Assembly (NCBI RefSeq): GCF_963576545.1
Contig: NW_026870435.1
Coordinates: 62,001-126,000 of the forward strand
Reading direction: 5' to 3'
Source of the DNA: Limanda limanda
Lineage: Eukaryota; Chordata; Actinopteri; Pleuronectiformes; Pleuronectidae
DNA: 64,000 nucleotides
Each line of letters starts with the position of its first letter. Positions within the stretch are counted from its first letter, which is position 1. The translations under genes and the position numbers were made by a program. Under the pieces are notes generated by a model, which saw only the letters and a list, made by a program, of their open reading frames with translations, did not search any database and was not told the origin of the DNA. Below, in pieces: positions 25,161-38,610 of the stretch.

Positions 25161-28100
25161 AGATATTCTTAAATAACTTTTTTTGTGAAGGTCGGAGAGA
25201 CTTGCAAGTAGGCTCTACCCCCACTAAATGGGGTAGCACGCATCGATCAGTACCATCCTTGAGCTTCTCCGACTTTCGGAAGGGTTAGGGTTAGGGTTAG
25301 GGATGAAAGCACATAGGAGAAAGAGATATTCTTGAATAACTTTTTTTGTGAAGGTCGGAGAGACTTGCAAGTAGGCTCTACCCCCACTAAATGGGGTAGC
25401 GCGCATCGATCGGTACCATCCTTGAGCTTCTCCGACTTTCGGAAGGGTTAGGGTTAGGGTTAGGGATGAAAGCACATAGGAGAAAGAGATATTCTTGAAT
25501 AACTTTTTTTGTGAAGGTCGGAGAGACTTGGAAAGTGGTTGCATCTGGACTAATTTGGGTCCTGCGGATCGATTGGTACCATCCCCGAGCTTGTACGACC
25601 TTCGAAAGAGGTCGACCGACGAAATTCCCCCAAATCTGAGGAGATATTCTTGAATAACTTTTTTTGTGAAGGTCGGAGAGACTTGCAAGTAGGCTCTACC
25701 CCCACTAAATGGGGTTGCGCGCATCGATCGGTACCATCCTTGAGCTTCTCCGACTTTCGGAAGGGTTAGGGTTAGGGTTAGGGATGAAAGCACATAGGAG
25801 AAAGAGATATTCTTGAATAACTTTTTTTGTGAAGGTCGGAGAGACTTGCAAGTAGGCTCTACCCCCACTAAATGGGGTAGCGCGCATCGATCGGTACCAT
25901 CCTTGAGCTTCTCCGACTCTCGGAAGGGTTAGGGTTAGGGTTAGGGATGAAAGCACATAGGAGAAAGAGATATTCTTGAATAACTTTTTTTGTGAAGGTC
26001 GGAGAGACTTGGAAAGTGGTTGCATCTGGACTAATTTGGGTCCTGCAGATCGATTGGTACCATCCATGAGCTTGTACGACCTTCGGAAGAGGTCGACCGA
26101 CGAAATTCCCCCAAATCTGAGGAGATATTCTTGAATAACTTTTTTTGTGAAGGTCGGAGAGACTTGCAAGTAGGCTCTACCCCCACTAAATGGGGTAGCG
26201 CGCATCGATCGGTACCATCCTTGAGCTTCTCCGACTTTCGGAAGGGTTAGGGTTAGGGTTAGGGATGAAAGCACATAGGAGAAAGAGATATTCTTGAATA
26301 ACTTTTTTTGTGAAGGTCGGAGAGACTTGCAAGTAGGCTCTACCCCCACTAAATGGGGTAGCGCGCATCGATCGGTACCATCCTTGAGCTTCTCCGACTC
26401 TCGGAAGGGTTAGGGTTAGGGTTAGGGATGAAAGCACATAGGAGAAAGAGATATTCTTGAATAACTTTTTTTGTGAAGGTCGGAGAGACTTGGAAAGTGG
26501 TTTCATCTGGACTAATTTGGGTCCTGCGGATCGATTGGTACCATCCCCGAGCTTGTACGACCTTCGGAAGAGGTCGACCGACGAAATTCCCCCAAATCTG
26601 AGGAGATATTCTTGAATAACTTTTTTTGTGAAGGTCGGAGAGACTTGCAAGTAGGCTCTACCCCCACTAAATGGGGTAGCGCGCATCGATCGGTACCATC
26701 CTTGAGCTTCTCCGACTTTTGGAAGGGTTAGGGTTAGGGTTAGGGATGAAAGCACATAGGAGAAAGAGATATTCTTGAATAACTTTTTTTGTGAAGGTCG
26801 GAGAGACTTGGAAAGTGGTTGCATCTGGACTAATTTGGGTCCTGCGGATCGATTGGTACCATCCCCGAGCTTGTACGGCCTTCGAAAGAGGTCGACCGAC
26901 GAAATTCCCCCAAATCTGAGGAGATATTCTTGAATAACTTTTTTTGTGAAGGTCGGAGAGACTTGCAAGTAGGCTCTACCCCCACTAAATGGGGTAGCGC
27001 GCATCGATCGGTACCATCCTTGAGCTTCTCCGACTTTCGGAAGGGTTAGGGTTAGGGTTAGGGATGAAAGCACATAGGAGAAAGAGATATTCTTGAATAA
27101 CTTTTTTTGTGAAGGTCGGAGAGACTTGCAAGTAGGCTCTACCCCCACTAAATGGGGTAGCGCGCATCGATCGGTACCATCCTTGAGCTTCTCCGACTCT
27201 CGGAAGGGTTAGGGTTAGGGTTAGGGATGAAAGCACATAGGAGAAAGAGATATTCTTGAATAACTTTTTTTGTGAAGGTCGGAGAGACTTGAAAAGTGGT
27301 TTCATCTGGACTAATTTGGGTCCTGCGGATCGATTGGTACCATCCCCGAGCTTGTACGACCTTCGGAAGAGGTCGACCGACGAAATTCCCCCAAATCTGA
27401 GGAGATATTCTTGAATAACTTTTTTTGTGAAGGTCGGAGAGACTTGCAAGTAGGCTCTACCCCCACTAAATGGGGTAGCGCGCATCGATCGGTACCATCC
27501 TTGAGCTTCTCCGACTTTCGGAAGGGTTAGGGTTAGGGTTAGGGATGAAAGCACATAGGAGAAAGAGATATTCTTGAATAACTTTTTTTGTGAAGGTCGG
27601 AGAGACTTGGAAAGTGGTTGCATCTGGACTAATTTGGGTCCTGCGGATCGATTGGTACCATCCCCGAGCTTGTACGGCCTTCGAAAGAGGTCGACCGACG
27701 AAATTCCCCCAAATCTGAGGAGATATTCTTGAATAACTTTTTTTGTGAAGGTCGGAGAGACTTGCAAGTAGGCTCTACCCCCACTAAATGGGGTTGCGCG
27801 CATCGATCGGTACCATCCTTGAGCTTCTCCGACTTTCGGAAGGGTTAGGGTTAGGGTTAGGGATGAAAGCACATAGGAGAAAGAGATATTCTTGAATAAC
27901 TTTTTTTGTGAAGGTCGGAGAGACTTGCAAGTAGGCTCTACCCCCACTAAATGGGGTAGCGCGCATCGATCGGTACCATCCTTGAGCTTCTCCGACTCTC
28001 GGAAGGGTTAGGGTTAGGGTTAGGGATGAAAGCACATAGGAGAAAGAGATATTCTTGAATAACTTTTTTTGTGAAGGTCGGAGAGACTTGGAAAGTGGTT

Positions 28101-29460
28101 TCATCTGGACTAATTTGGGTCCTGCGGATCGATTGGTACCATCCCCGAGCTTGTACGACCTTCGGAAGAGGTCGACCGACGAAATTCCCCCAAATCTGAG
28201 GAGATATTCTTGAATAACTTTTTTTGTGAAGGTCGGAGAGACTTGCAAGTAGGCTCTACCCCCACTAAATGGGGTAGCGCGCATCGATCGGTACCATCCT
28301 TGAGCTTCTCCGACTTTCGGAAGGGTTAGGGTTAGGGTTAGGGATGAAAGCACATAGGAGAAAGAGATATTCTTGAATAACTTTTTTTGTGAAGGTCGGA
28401 GAGACTTGGAAAGTGGTTGCATCTGGACTAATTTGGGTCCTGCGGATCGATTGGTACCATCCCCGAGCTTGTACGGCCTTCGAAAGAGGTCGACCGACGA
28501 AATTCCCCCAAATCTGAGGAGATATTCTTGAATAACTTTTTTTGTGAAGGTCGGAGAGACTTGCAAGTAGGCTCTACCCCCACTAAATGGGGTTGCGCGC
28601 ATCGATCGGTACCATCCTTGAGCTTCTCCGACTTTCGGAAGGGCTAGGGTTAGGGTTAGGGATGAAAGCACATAGGAGAAAGAGATATTCTTGAATAACT
28701 TTTTTTGTGAAGGTCGGAGAGACTTGCAAGTAGGCTCTACCCCCACTAAATGGGGTAGCGCGCATCGATCGGTACCATCCTTGAGCTTCTCCGACTCTCG
28801 GAAGGGTTAGGGTTAGGGTTAGGGATGAAAGCACATAGGAGAAAGAGATATTCTTGAATAACTTTTTTTGTGAAGGTCGGAGAGACTTGGAAAGTGGTTG
28901 CATCTGGACTAATTTGGGTCCTGCGGATCGATTGGTACCATCCCCGAGCTTGTACGACCTTCGGAAGAGGTCGACCGACGAAATTCCCCCAAATCTGAGG
29001 AGATATTCTTGAATAACTTTTTTTGTGAAGGTCGGAGAGACTTGCAAGTAGGCTCTACCCCCACTAAATGGGGTAGCGCGCATCGATCGGTACCATCCTT
29101 GAGCTTCTCCGACTTTCGGAAGGGTTAGGGTTAGGGTTAGGGATGAAAGCACATAGGAGAAAGAGATATTCTTGAATAACTTTTTTTGTGAAGGTCGGAG
29201 AGACTTGGAAAGTGGTTGCATCTGGACTAATTTGGGTCCTGCGGATCGATTGGTACCATCCCCGAGCTTGTACGGCCTTCGAAAGAGGTCGACCGACGAA
29301 ATTCCCCCAAATCTGAGGAGATATTCTTGAATAACTTTTTTTGTGAAGGTCGGAGAGACTTGCAAGTAGGCTCTACCCCCACTAAATGGGGTTGCGCGCA
29401 TCGATCGGTACCATCCTTGAGCTTCTCCGACTTTCGGAAGGGTTAGGGTTAGGGTTAGGG

Positions 29461-32041
29461 ATGAAAGCACATAGGAGAAAGAGATATTCTTGAATAACTT
29501 TTTTTGTGAAGGTCGGAGAGACTTGCAAGTAGGCTCTACCCCCACTAAATGGGGTAGCGCGCATCGATCGGTACCATCCTTGAGCTTCTCCGACTCTCGG
29601 AAGGGTTAGGGTTAGGGTTAGGGATGAAAGCACATAGGAGAAAGAGATATTCTTGAATAACTTTTTTTGTGAAGGTCGGAGAGACTTGGAAAGTGGTTGC
29701 ATCTGGACTAATTTGGGTCCTGCGGATCGATTGGTACCATCCATGAGCTTGTACGACCTTCGGAAGAGGTCGACCGACGAAATTCCCCCAAATCTGAGGA
29801 GATATTCTTGAATAACTTTTTTTGTGAAGGTCGGAGAGACTTGCAAGTAGGCTCTACCCCCACTAAATGGGGTAGCGCGCATCGATCGGTACCATCCTTG
29901 AGCTTCTCCGACTTTCGGAAGGGTTAGGGTTAGGGTTAGGGATGAAAGCACATAGGAGAAAGAGATATTCTTGAATAACTTTTTTTGTGAAGGTCGGAGA
30001 GACTTGGAAAGTGGTTGCATCTGGACTAATTTGGGTCCTGCAGATCGATTGGTACCATCCCCGAGCTTGTACGACCTTCGAAAGAGGTCGACCGACGAAA
30101 TTCCCCCAAATCTGAGGAGATATTCTTGAATAACTTTTTTTGTGAAGGTCGGAGAGACTTGGAAGTAGGCTCTACCCCCACTAAATGGGGTTGCGCGCAT
30201 CGATCGGTACCATCCTTGAGCTTCTCCGACTTTCGGAAGGGTTAGGGTTAGGGTTAGGGATGAAAGCACATAGGAGAAAGAGATATTCTTGAATAACTTT
30301 TTTTGTGAAGGTCGGAGAGACTTGCAAGTAGGCTCTACCCCCACTAAATGGGGTAGCACGCATCGATCGGTACCATCCTTGAGCTTCTCCGACTTTCGGA
30401 AGGGTTAGGGTTAGGGTTAGGGATGAAAGCACATAGGAGAAAGAGATATTCTTGAATAACTTTTTTTGTGAAGGTCGGAGAGACTTGGAAAGTGGTTGCA
30501 TCTGGACTAATTTGGGTCCTGCGGATCGATTGGTACCATCCCCGAGCTTGTACGACCTTCGGAAGAGGTCGACCGACGAAATTCCCCCAAATCTGAGGAG
30601 ATATTCTTGAATAACTTTTTTTGTGAAGGTCGGAGAGACTTGCAAGTAGGCTCTACCCCCACTAAATGGGGTTGCGCGCATCGATCGGTACCATCCTTGA
30701 GCTTCTCCGACTTTCGGAAGGGTTAGGGTTAGGGTTAGGGATGAAAGCACATAGGAGAAAGAGATATTCTTGAATAACTTTTTTTGTGAAGGTCGGAGAG
30801 ACTTGCAAGTAGGCTCTACCCCCACTAAATGGGGTAGCGCGCATCGATCGGTACCATCCTTGAGCTTCTCCGACTTTCGGAAGGGTTAGGGTTAGGGTTA
30901 GGGATGAAAGCACATAGGAGAAAGAGATATTCTTGAATAACTTTTTTTGTGAAGGTCGGAGAGACTTGGAAAGTGGTTGCATCTGGACTAATTTGGGTCC
31001 TGCGGATCGATTGGTACCATCCCCGAGCTTGTACGACCTTCGAAAGAGGTCGACCGACGAAATTCCCCCAAATCTGAGGAGATATTCTTGAATAACTTTT
31101 TTTGTGAAGGTCGGAGAGACTTGCAAGTAGGCTCTACCCCCACTAAATGGGGTTGCGCGCATCGATCGGTACCATCCTTGAGCTTCTCCGACTTTCGGAA
31201 GGGTTAGGGTTAGGGTTAGGGATGAAAGCACATAGGAGAAAGAGATATTCTTGAATAACTTTTTTTGTGAAGGTCGGAGAGACTTGCAAGTAGGCTCTAC
31301 CCCCACTAAATGGGGTAGCGCGCATCGATCGGTACCATCCTTGAGCTTCTCCGACTTTCGGAAGGGTTAGGGTTAGGGTTAGGGATGAAAGCACATAGGA
31401 GAAAGAGATATTCTTGAATAACTTTTTTTGTGAAGGTCGGAGAGACTTGGAAAGTGGTTGCATCTGGACTAATTTGGGTCCTGCGGATCGATTGGTACCA
31501 TCCCCGAGCTTGTACGACCTTCGGAAGAGGTCGACCGACGAAATTCCCCCAAATCTGAGGAGATATTCTTGAATAACTTTTTTTGTGAAGGTCGGAGAGA
31601 CTTGCAAGTAGGCTCTACCCCCACTAAATGGGGTTGCGCGCATCGATCGGTACCATCCTTGAGCTTCTCCGACTTTCGGAAGGGCTAGGGTTAGGGTTAG
31701 GGATGAAAGCACATAGGAGAAAGAGATATTCTTGAATAACTTTTTTTGTGAAGGTCGGAGAGACTTGCAAGTAGGCTCTACCCCCACTAAATGGGGTAGC
31801 GCGCATCGATCGGTACCATCCTTGAGCTTCTCCGACTTTCGGAAGGGTTAGGGTTAGGGTTAGGGATGAAAGCACATAGGAGAAAGAGATATTCTTGAAT
31901 AACTTTTTTTGTGAAGGTCGGAGAGACTTGGAAAGTGGTTGCATCTGGACTAATTTGGGTCCTGCGGATCGATTGGTACCATCCCCGAGCTTGTACGACC
32001 TTCGAAAGAGGTCGACCGACGAAATTCCCCCAAATCTGAGG
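29461..32041 (+). repeat. Long-range block copy, third occurrence
   Basis: This is 7,043 bp downstream of the copy at 22418 with the same markers in the same order. It forms the end of the second 7,043-bp block. Confidence 0.8.
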
Positions 32042-32203
32042 AGATATTCTTGAATAACTTTTTTTTGAAGGTCGGAGAGACTTGCAAGTAGGCTCTACCC
32101 CCACTAAATGGGGTTGCGCGCATCGATCGGTACCATCCTTGAGCTTCTCCGACTTTCGGAAGGGTTAGGGTTAGGGTTAGGGATGAAAGCACATAGGAGA
32201 AAG
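32042..32203 (+). repeat. 1-bp deletion A monomer, occurrence 5
   Basis: This is 7,043 bp after occurrence 4 and shares the CTTAAATAAC change in the next A. It opens the first run of four A copies. Confidence 0.9.
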
Positions 32204-32692
32204 AGATATTCTTAAATAACTTTTTTTGTGAAGGTCGGAGAGACTTGCAAGTAGGCTCTACCCCCACTAAATGGGGTAGCACGCATCGATCAGTACCATC
32301 CTTGAGCTTCTCCGACTTTCGGAAGGGTTAGGGTTAGGGTTAGGGATGAAAGCACATAGGAGAAAGAGATATTCTTGAATAACTTTTTTTGTGAAGGTCG
32401 GAGAGACTTGCAAGTAGGCTCTACCCCCACTAAATGGGGTAGCGCGCATCGATCGGTACCATCCTTGAGCTTCTCCGACTTTCGGAAGGGTTAGGGTTAG
32501 GGTTAGGGATGAAAGCACATAGGAGAAAGAGATATTCTTGAATAACTTTTTTTGTGAAGGTCGGAGAGACTTGCAAGTAGGCTCTACCCCCACTAAATGG
32601 GGTAGCGCGCATCGATCGGTACCATCCTTGAGCTTCTCCGACTTTCGGAAGGGTTAGGGTTAGGGTTAGGGATGAAAGCACATAGGAGAAAG
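32042..32692 (+). repeat. Run of four A monomers
   Basis: Four consecutive A copies, the first carrying the 1-bp deletion, precede B at 32693. It is the first run longer than three in the window and lies at the left/right domain boundary. Confidence 0.88.
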
Positions 32693-35570
32693 AGATATTC
32701 TTGAATAACTTTTTTTGTGAAGGTCGGAGAGACTTGGAAAGTGGTTGCATCTGGACTAATTTGGGTCCTGCGGATCGATTGGTACCATCCCCGAGCTTGT
32801 ACGACCTTCGGAAGAGGTCGACCGACGAAATTCCCCCAAATCTGAGGAGATATTCTTGAATAACTTTTTTTGTGAAGGTCGGAGAGACTTGCAAGTAGGC
32901 TTTACCCCCACTAAATGGGGTAGCGCGCATCGATCGGTACCATCCTTGAGCTTCTCCGACTTTCGGAAGGGTTAGGGTTAGGGTTAGGGATGAAAGCACA
33001 TAGGAGAAAGAGATATTCTTGAATAACGTTTTTTGTGAAGGTCGGAGAGACTTGCAAGTAGGCTCTACCCCCACTAAATGGGGTAGCGCGCATCGATCGG
33101 TACCATCCTTGAGCTTCTCCGACTTTCGGAAGGGTTAGGGTTAGGGTTAGGGATGAAAGCACATAGGAGAAAGAGATATTCTTGAATAACTTTTTTTGTG
33201 AAGGTCGGAGAGACTTGGAAAGTGGTTGCATCTGGACTAATTTGGGTCCTGCGGATCGATTGGTACCATCCCCGAGCTTGTACGACCTTCGGAAGAGGTC
33301 GACCGACGAAATTCCCCCAAATCTGAGGAGATATTCTTGAATAACTTTTTTTGTGAAGGTCGGAGAGACTTGCAAGTAGGCTCTACCCCCACTAAATGGG
33401 GTTGCGCGCATCGACCAGTACCATCCTTGAGCTTCTCCGACTTTCGGAAGGGTTAGGGTTAGGGTTAGGGATGAAAGCACATAGGAGAAAGAGATATTCT
33501 TGAATAACTTTTTTTGTGAAGGTCGGAAAGACTTGCAAGTAGGCTCTACCCCCACTAAATGGGGTAGCGCGCATCGATCGGTACCATCCTTGAGCTTCTC
33601 CGACTTTCGGAAGGGTTAGGGTTAGGGTTAGGGATGAAAGCACATAGGAGAAAGAGATATTCTTGAATAACTTTTTTTGTGAAGGTCGGAGAGACTTGCA
33701 AGTAGGCTCTACCCCCACTAAATGGGGTAGCGCGCATCGATCGGTACCATCCTTGAGCTTCTCCGACTTTCGGAAGGGTTAGGGTTAGGGTTAGGGATGA
33801 AAGCACATAGGAGAAAGAGATATTCTTGAATAACTTTTTTTGTGAAGGTCGGAGAGACTTGGAAAGTGGTTGCATCTGGACTAATTTGGGTCCTGCGGAT
33901 CGATTGGTACCATCCCCGAGCTTGTACGACCTTCGAAAGAGGTCGACCGACGAAATTCCCCCAAATCTGAGGAGATATTCTTGAATAACTTTTTTTGTGA
34001 AGGTCGGAAAGACTTGCAAGTAGGCTCTACCCCCACTAAATGGGGTAGCGCGCATCGATCGGTACCATCCTTGAGCTTCTCCGACTTTCGGAAGGGTTAG
34101 GGTTAGGGTTAGGGATGAAAGCACATAGGAGAAAGAGATATTCTTGAATAACTTTTTTTGTGAAGGTCGGAGAGACTTGCAAGTAGGCTCTACCCCCACT
34201 AAATGGGGTAGCGCGCATCGATCGGTACCATCCTTGAGCTTCTCCGACTTTCGGAAGGGTTAGGGTTAGGGTTAGGGATGAAAGCACATAGGAGAAAGAG
34301 ATATTCTTGAATAACTTTTTTTGTGAAGGTCGGAGAGACTTGGAAAGTGGTTGCATCTGGACTAATTTGGGTCCTGCGGATCGATTGGTACCATCCCCGA
34401 GCTTGTACGACCTTCGGAAGAGGTCGACCGACGAAATTCCCCCAAATCTGAGGAGATATTCTTGAATAACTTTTTTTGTGAAGGTCGGAGAGACTTGCAA
34501 GTAGGCTCTACCCCCACTAAATGGGGTAGCGCGCATCGATCGGTACCATCCTTGAGCTTCTCCGACTTTCGGAAGGGTTAGGGTTAGGGTTAGGGATGAA
34601 AGCACATAGGAGAAAGAGATATTCTTGAATAACTTTTTTTGTGAAGGTCGGAGAGACTTGGAAAGTGGTTGCATCTGGACTAATTTGGGTCCTGCGGATC
34701 GATTGGTACCATCCCCGAGCTTGTACGACCTTCGAAAGAGGTCGACCGACGAAATTCCCCCAAATCTGAGGAGATATTCTTGAATAACTTTTTTTGTGAA
34801 GGTCGGAGAGACTTGGAAGTAGGCTCTACCCCCACTAAATGGGGTTGCGCGCATCGATCGGTACCATCCTTGAGCTTCTCCGACTTTCGGAAGGGTTAGG
34901 GTTAGGGTTAGGGATGAAAGCACATAGGAGAAAGAGATATTCTTGAATAACTTTTTTTGTGAAGGTCGGAGAGACTTGCAAGTAGGCTCTACCCCCACTA
35001 AATGGGGTAGCACGCATCGATCGGTACCATCCTTGAGCTTCTCCGACTTTCGGAAGGGTTAGGGTTAGGGTTAGGGATGAAAGCACATAGGAGAAAGAGA
35101 TATTCTTGAATAACTTTTTTTGTGAAGGTCGGAGAGACTTGGAAAGTGGTTGCATCTGGACTAATTTGGGTCCTGCGGATCGATTGGTACCATCCCCGAG
35201 CTTGTACGACCTTCGGAAGAGGTCGACCGACGAAATTCCCCCAAATCTGAGGAGATATTCTTGAATAACTTTTTTTGTGAAGGTCGGAGAGACTTGCAAG
35301 TAGGCTCTACCCCCACTAAATGGGGTTGCGCGCATCGATCGGTACCATCCTTGAGCTTCTCCGACTTTCGGAAGGGTTAGGGTTAGGGTTAGGGATGAAA
35401 GCACATAGGAGAAAGAGATATTCTTGAATAACTTTTTTTGTGAAGGTCGGAGAGACTTGCAAGTAGGCTCTACCCCCACTAAATGGGGTAGCGCGCATCG
35501 ATCGGTACCATCCTGGAGCTTCTCCGACTTTCGGAAGGGTTAGGGTTAGGGATGAAAGCACATAGGAGAA
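32550..35570 (+). repeat. 3.04-kb block of the right domain, copy 1
   Basis: Markers CTTTACC, AACGTTTTTT, GACCAGTACC and GGAAAGAC occur in fixed order and recur at +3,049 then +3,043 bp. The change of 6 comes from the telomeric contraction at 35537. Composition is 13 A plus 6 B. Confidence 0.8.
35537..35551 (+). repeat. Contracted telomeric tract, two TTAGGG
   Basis: One TTAGGG is missing, leaving three GGG runs. The monomer carries CCTGGAGCTT. It is the leftmost contraction in the window. Confidence 0.93.
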
Positions 35571-35599
35571 AGAGATATTCTTGAATAACTTTTTTTGTG

Positions 35600-38500
35600 A
35601 AGGTCGGAGAGACTTGCAAGTAGGCTCTACCCCCACTAAATGGGGTAGCGCGCATCGATCGGTACCATCCTTGAGCTTCTCCGACTTTCGGAAGGGTTAG
35701 GGTTAGGGTTAGGGATGAAAGCACATAGGAGAAAGAGATATTCTTGAATAACTTTTTTTGTGAAGGTCGGAGAGACTTGGAAAGTGGTTGCATCTGGACT
35801 AATTTGGGTCCTGCGGATCGATTGGTACCATCCCCGAGCTTGTACGACCTTCGGAAGAGGTCGACCGACGAAATTCCCCCAAATCTGAGGAGATATTCTT
35901 GAATAACTTTTTTTGTGAAGGTCGGAGAGACTTGCAAGTAGGCTTTACCCCCACTAAATGGGGTAGCGCGCATCGATCGGTACCATCCTTGAGCTTCTCC
36001 GACTTTCGGAAGGGTTAGGGTTAGGGTTAGGGATGAAAGCACATAGGAGAAAGAGATATTCTTGAATAACGTTTTTTGTGAAGGTCGGAGAGACTTGCAA
36101 GTAGGCTCTACCCCCACTAAATGGGGTAGCGCGCATCGATCGGTACCATCCTTGAGCTTCTCCGACTTTCGGAAGGGTTAGGGTTAGGGTTAGGGATGAA
36201 AGCACATAGGAGAAAGAGATATTCTTGAATAACTTTTTTTGTGAAGGTCGGAGAGACTTGGAAAGTGGTTGCATCTGGACTAATTTGGGTCCTGCGGATC
36301 GATTGGTACCATCCCCGAGCTTGTACGACCTTCGGAAGAGGTCGACCGACGAAATTCCCCCAAATCTGAGGAGATATTCTTGAATAACTTTTTTTGTGAA
36401 GGTCGGAGAGACTTGCAAGTAGGCTCTACCCCCACTAAATGGGGTTGCGCGCATCGACCAGTACCATCCTTGAGCTTCTCCGACTTTCGGAAGGGTTAGG
36501 GTTAGGGTTAGGGATGAAAGCACATAGGAGAAAGAGATATTCTTGAATAACTTTTTTTGTGAAGGTCGGAAAGACTTGCAAGTAGGCTCTACCCCCACTA
36601 AATGGGGTAGCGCGCATCGATCGGTACCATCCTTGAGCTTCTCCGACTTTCGGAAGGGTTAGGGTTAGGGTTAGGGATGAAAGCACATAGGAGAAAGAGA
36701 TATTCTTGAATAACTTTTTTTGTGAAGGTCGGAGAGACTTGCAAGTAGGCTCTACCCCCACTAAATGGGGTAGCGCGCATCGATCGGTACCATCCTTGAG
36801 CTTCTCCGACTTTCGGAAGGGTTAGGGTTAGGGTTAGGGATGAAAGCACATAGGAGAAAGAGATATTCTTGAATAACTTTTTTTGTGAAGGTCGGAGAGA
36901 CTTGGAAAGTGGTTGCATCTGGACTAATTTGGGTCCTGCGGATCGATTGGTACCATCCCCGAGCTTGTACGACCTTCGAAAGAGGTCGACCGACGAAATT
37001 CCCCCAAATCTGAGGAGATATTCTTGAATAACTTTTTTTGTGAAGGTCGGAAAGACTTGCAAGTAGGCTCTACCCCCACTAAATGGGGTAGCGCGCATCG
37101 ATCGGTACCATCCTTGAGCTTCTCCGACTTTCGGAAGGGTTAGGGTTAGGGTTAGGGATGAAAGCACATAGGAGAAAGAGATATTCTTGAATAACTTTTT
37201 TTGTGAAGGTCGGAGAGACTTGCAAGTAGGCTCTACCCCCACTAAATGGGGTAGCGCGCATCGATCGGTACCATCCTTGAGCTTCTCCGACTTTCGGAAG
37301 GGTTAGGGTTAGGGTTAGGGATGAAAGCACATAGGAGAAAGAGATATTCTTGAATAACTTTTTTTGTGAAGGTCGGAGAGACTTGGAAAGTGGTTGCATC
37401 TGGACTAATTTGGGTCCTGCGGATCGATTGGTACCATCCCCGAGCTTGTACGACCTTCGGAAGAGGTCGACCGACGAAATTCCCCCAAATCTGAGGAGAT
37501 ATTCTTGAATAACTTTTTTTGTGAAGGTCGGAGAGACTTGCAAGTAGGCTCTACCCCCACTAAATGGGGTAGCGCGCATCGATCGGTACCATCCTTGAGC
37601 TTCTCCGACTTTCGGAAGGGTTAGGGTTAGGGTTAGGGATGAAAGCACATAGGAGAAAGAGATATTCTTGAATAACTTTTTTTGTGAAGGTCGGAGAGAC
37701 TTGGAAAGTGGTTGCATCTGGACTAATTTGGGTCCTGCGGATCGATTGGTACCATCCCCGAGCTTGTACGACCTTCGAAAGAGGTCGACCGACGAAATTC
37801 CCCCAAATCTGAGGAGATATTCTTGAATAACTTTTTTTGTGAAGGTCGGAGAGACTTGGAAGTAGGCTCTACCCCCACTAAATGGGGTTGCGCGCATCGA
37901 TCGGTACCATCCTTGAGCTTCTCCGACTTTCGGAAGGGTTAGGGTTAGGGTTAGGGATGAAAGCACATAGGAGAAAGAGATATTCTTGAATAACTTTTTT
38001 TGTGAAGGTCGGAGAGACTTGCAAGTAGGCTCTACCCCCACTAAATGGGGTAGCACGCATCGATCGGTACCATCCTTGAGCTTCTCCGACTTTCGGAAGG
38101 GTTAGGGTTAGGGTTAGGGATGAAAGCACATAGGAGAAAGAGATATTCTTGAATAACTTTTTTTGTGAAGGTCGGAGAGACTTGGAAAGTGGTTGCATCT
38201 GGACTAATTTGGGTCCTGCGGATCGATTGGTACCATCCCCGAGCTTGTACGACCTTCGGAAGAGGTCGACCGACGAAATTCCCCCAAATCTGAGGAGATA
38301 TTCTTGAATAACTTTTTTTGTGAAGGTCGGAGAGACTTGCAAGTAGGCTCTACCCCCACTAAATGGGGTTGCGCGCATCGATCGGTACCATCCTTGAGCT
38401 TCTCCGACTTTCGGAAGGGTTAGGGTTAGGGTTAGGGATGAAAGCACATAGGAGAAAGAGATATTCTTGAATAACTTTTTTTGTGAAGGTCGGAGAGACT

Positions 38501-38610
38501 TGCAAGTAGGCTCTACCCCCACTAAATGGGGTAGCGCGCATCGATCGGTACCATCCTGGAGCTTCTCCGACTTTCGGAAGGGTTAGGGTTAGGGATGAAA
38601 GCACATAGGA
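35600..38610 (+). repeat. 3.04-kb block of the right domain, copy 2
   Basis: This repeats copy 1 including the A monomer with CCTGGAGCTT and two TTAGGG units at its end. After that monomer copy 1 continues with A and copy 2 with B, which marks the duplication edge. Confidence 0.8.

Larger units (their letters stand above)
18500..25500 (+). repeat. 7,043-bp block, copy 1
   Basis: Equivalent monomers recur at +7,043 bp (28 A plus 16 B minus 1, 44 monomers). It overlaps the 7,687-bp copy, so blocks are nested rather than in simple series. Confidence 0.78.
1..32450 (+). repeat. Left domain: long-block higher-order organisation
   Basis: This half is dominated by tandem and overlapping duplicates of 5.4-7.7 kb. 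Variants largely confined to it include GACTCTCGG in A, and TTTCATC, TACGGCC and CCATGAGCTT in B; none of these appears beyond about 29.8 kb. A runs are at most three long until 32.04 kb, and all telomeric tracts keep three TTAGGG units. Confidence 0.8.
25550..32450 (+). repeat. 7,043-bp block, copy 2
   Basis: This repeats the preceding block through the 1-bp deletion monomer at 32042 and ends where the run of four A monomers and the right domain begin. Upstream, near 25.5 kb, one B1-A dimer (318 bp) present at 18.2-18.5 kb is missing. This explains why the deletion monomers at 17638 and 24999 are 7,361 bp apart rather than 7,043. Confidence 0.78.
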
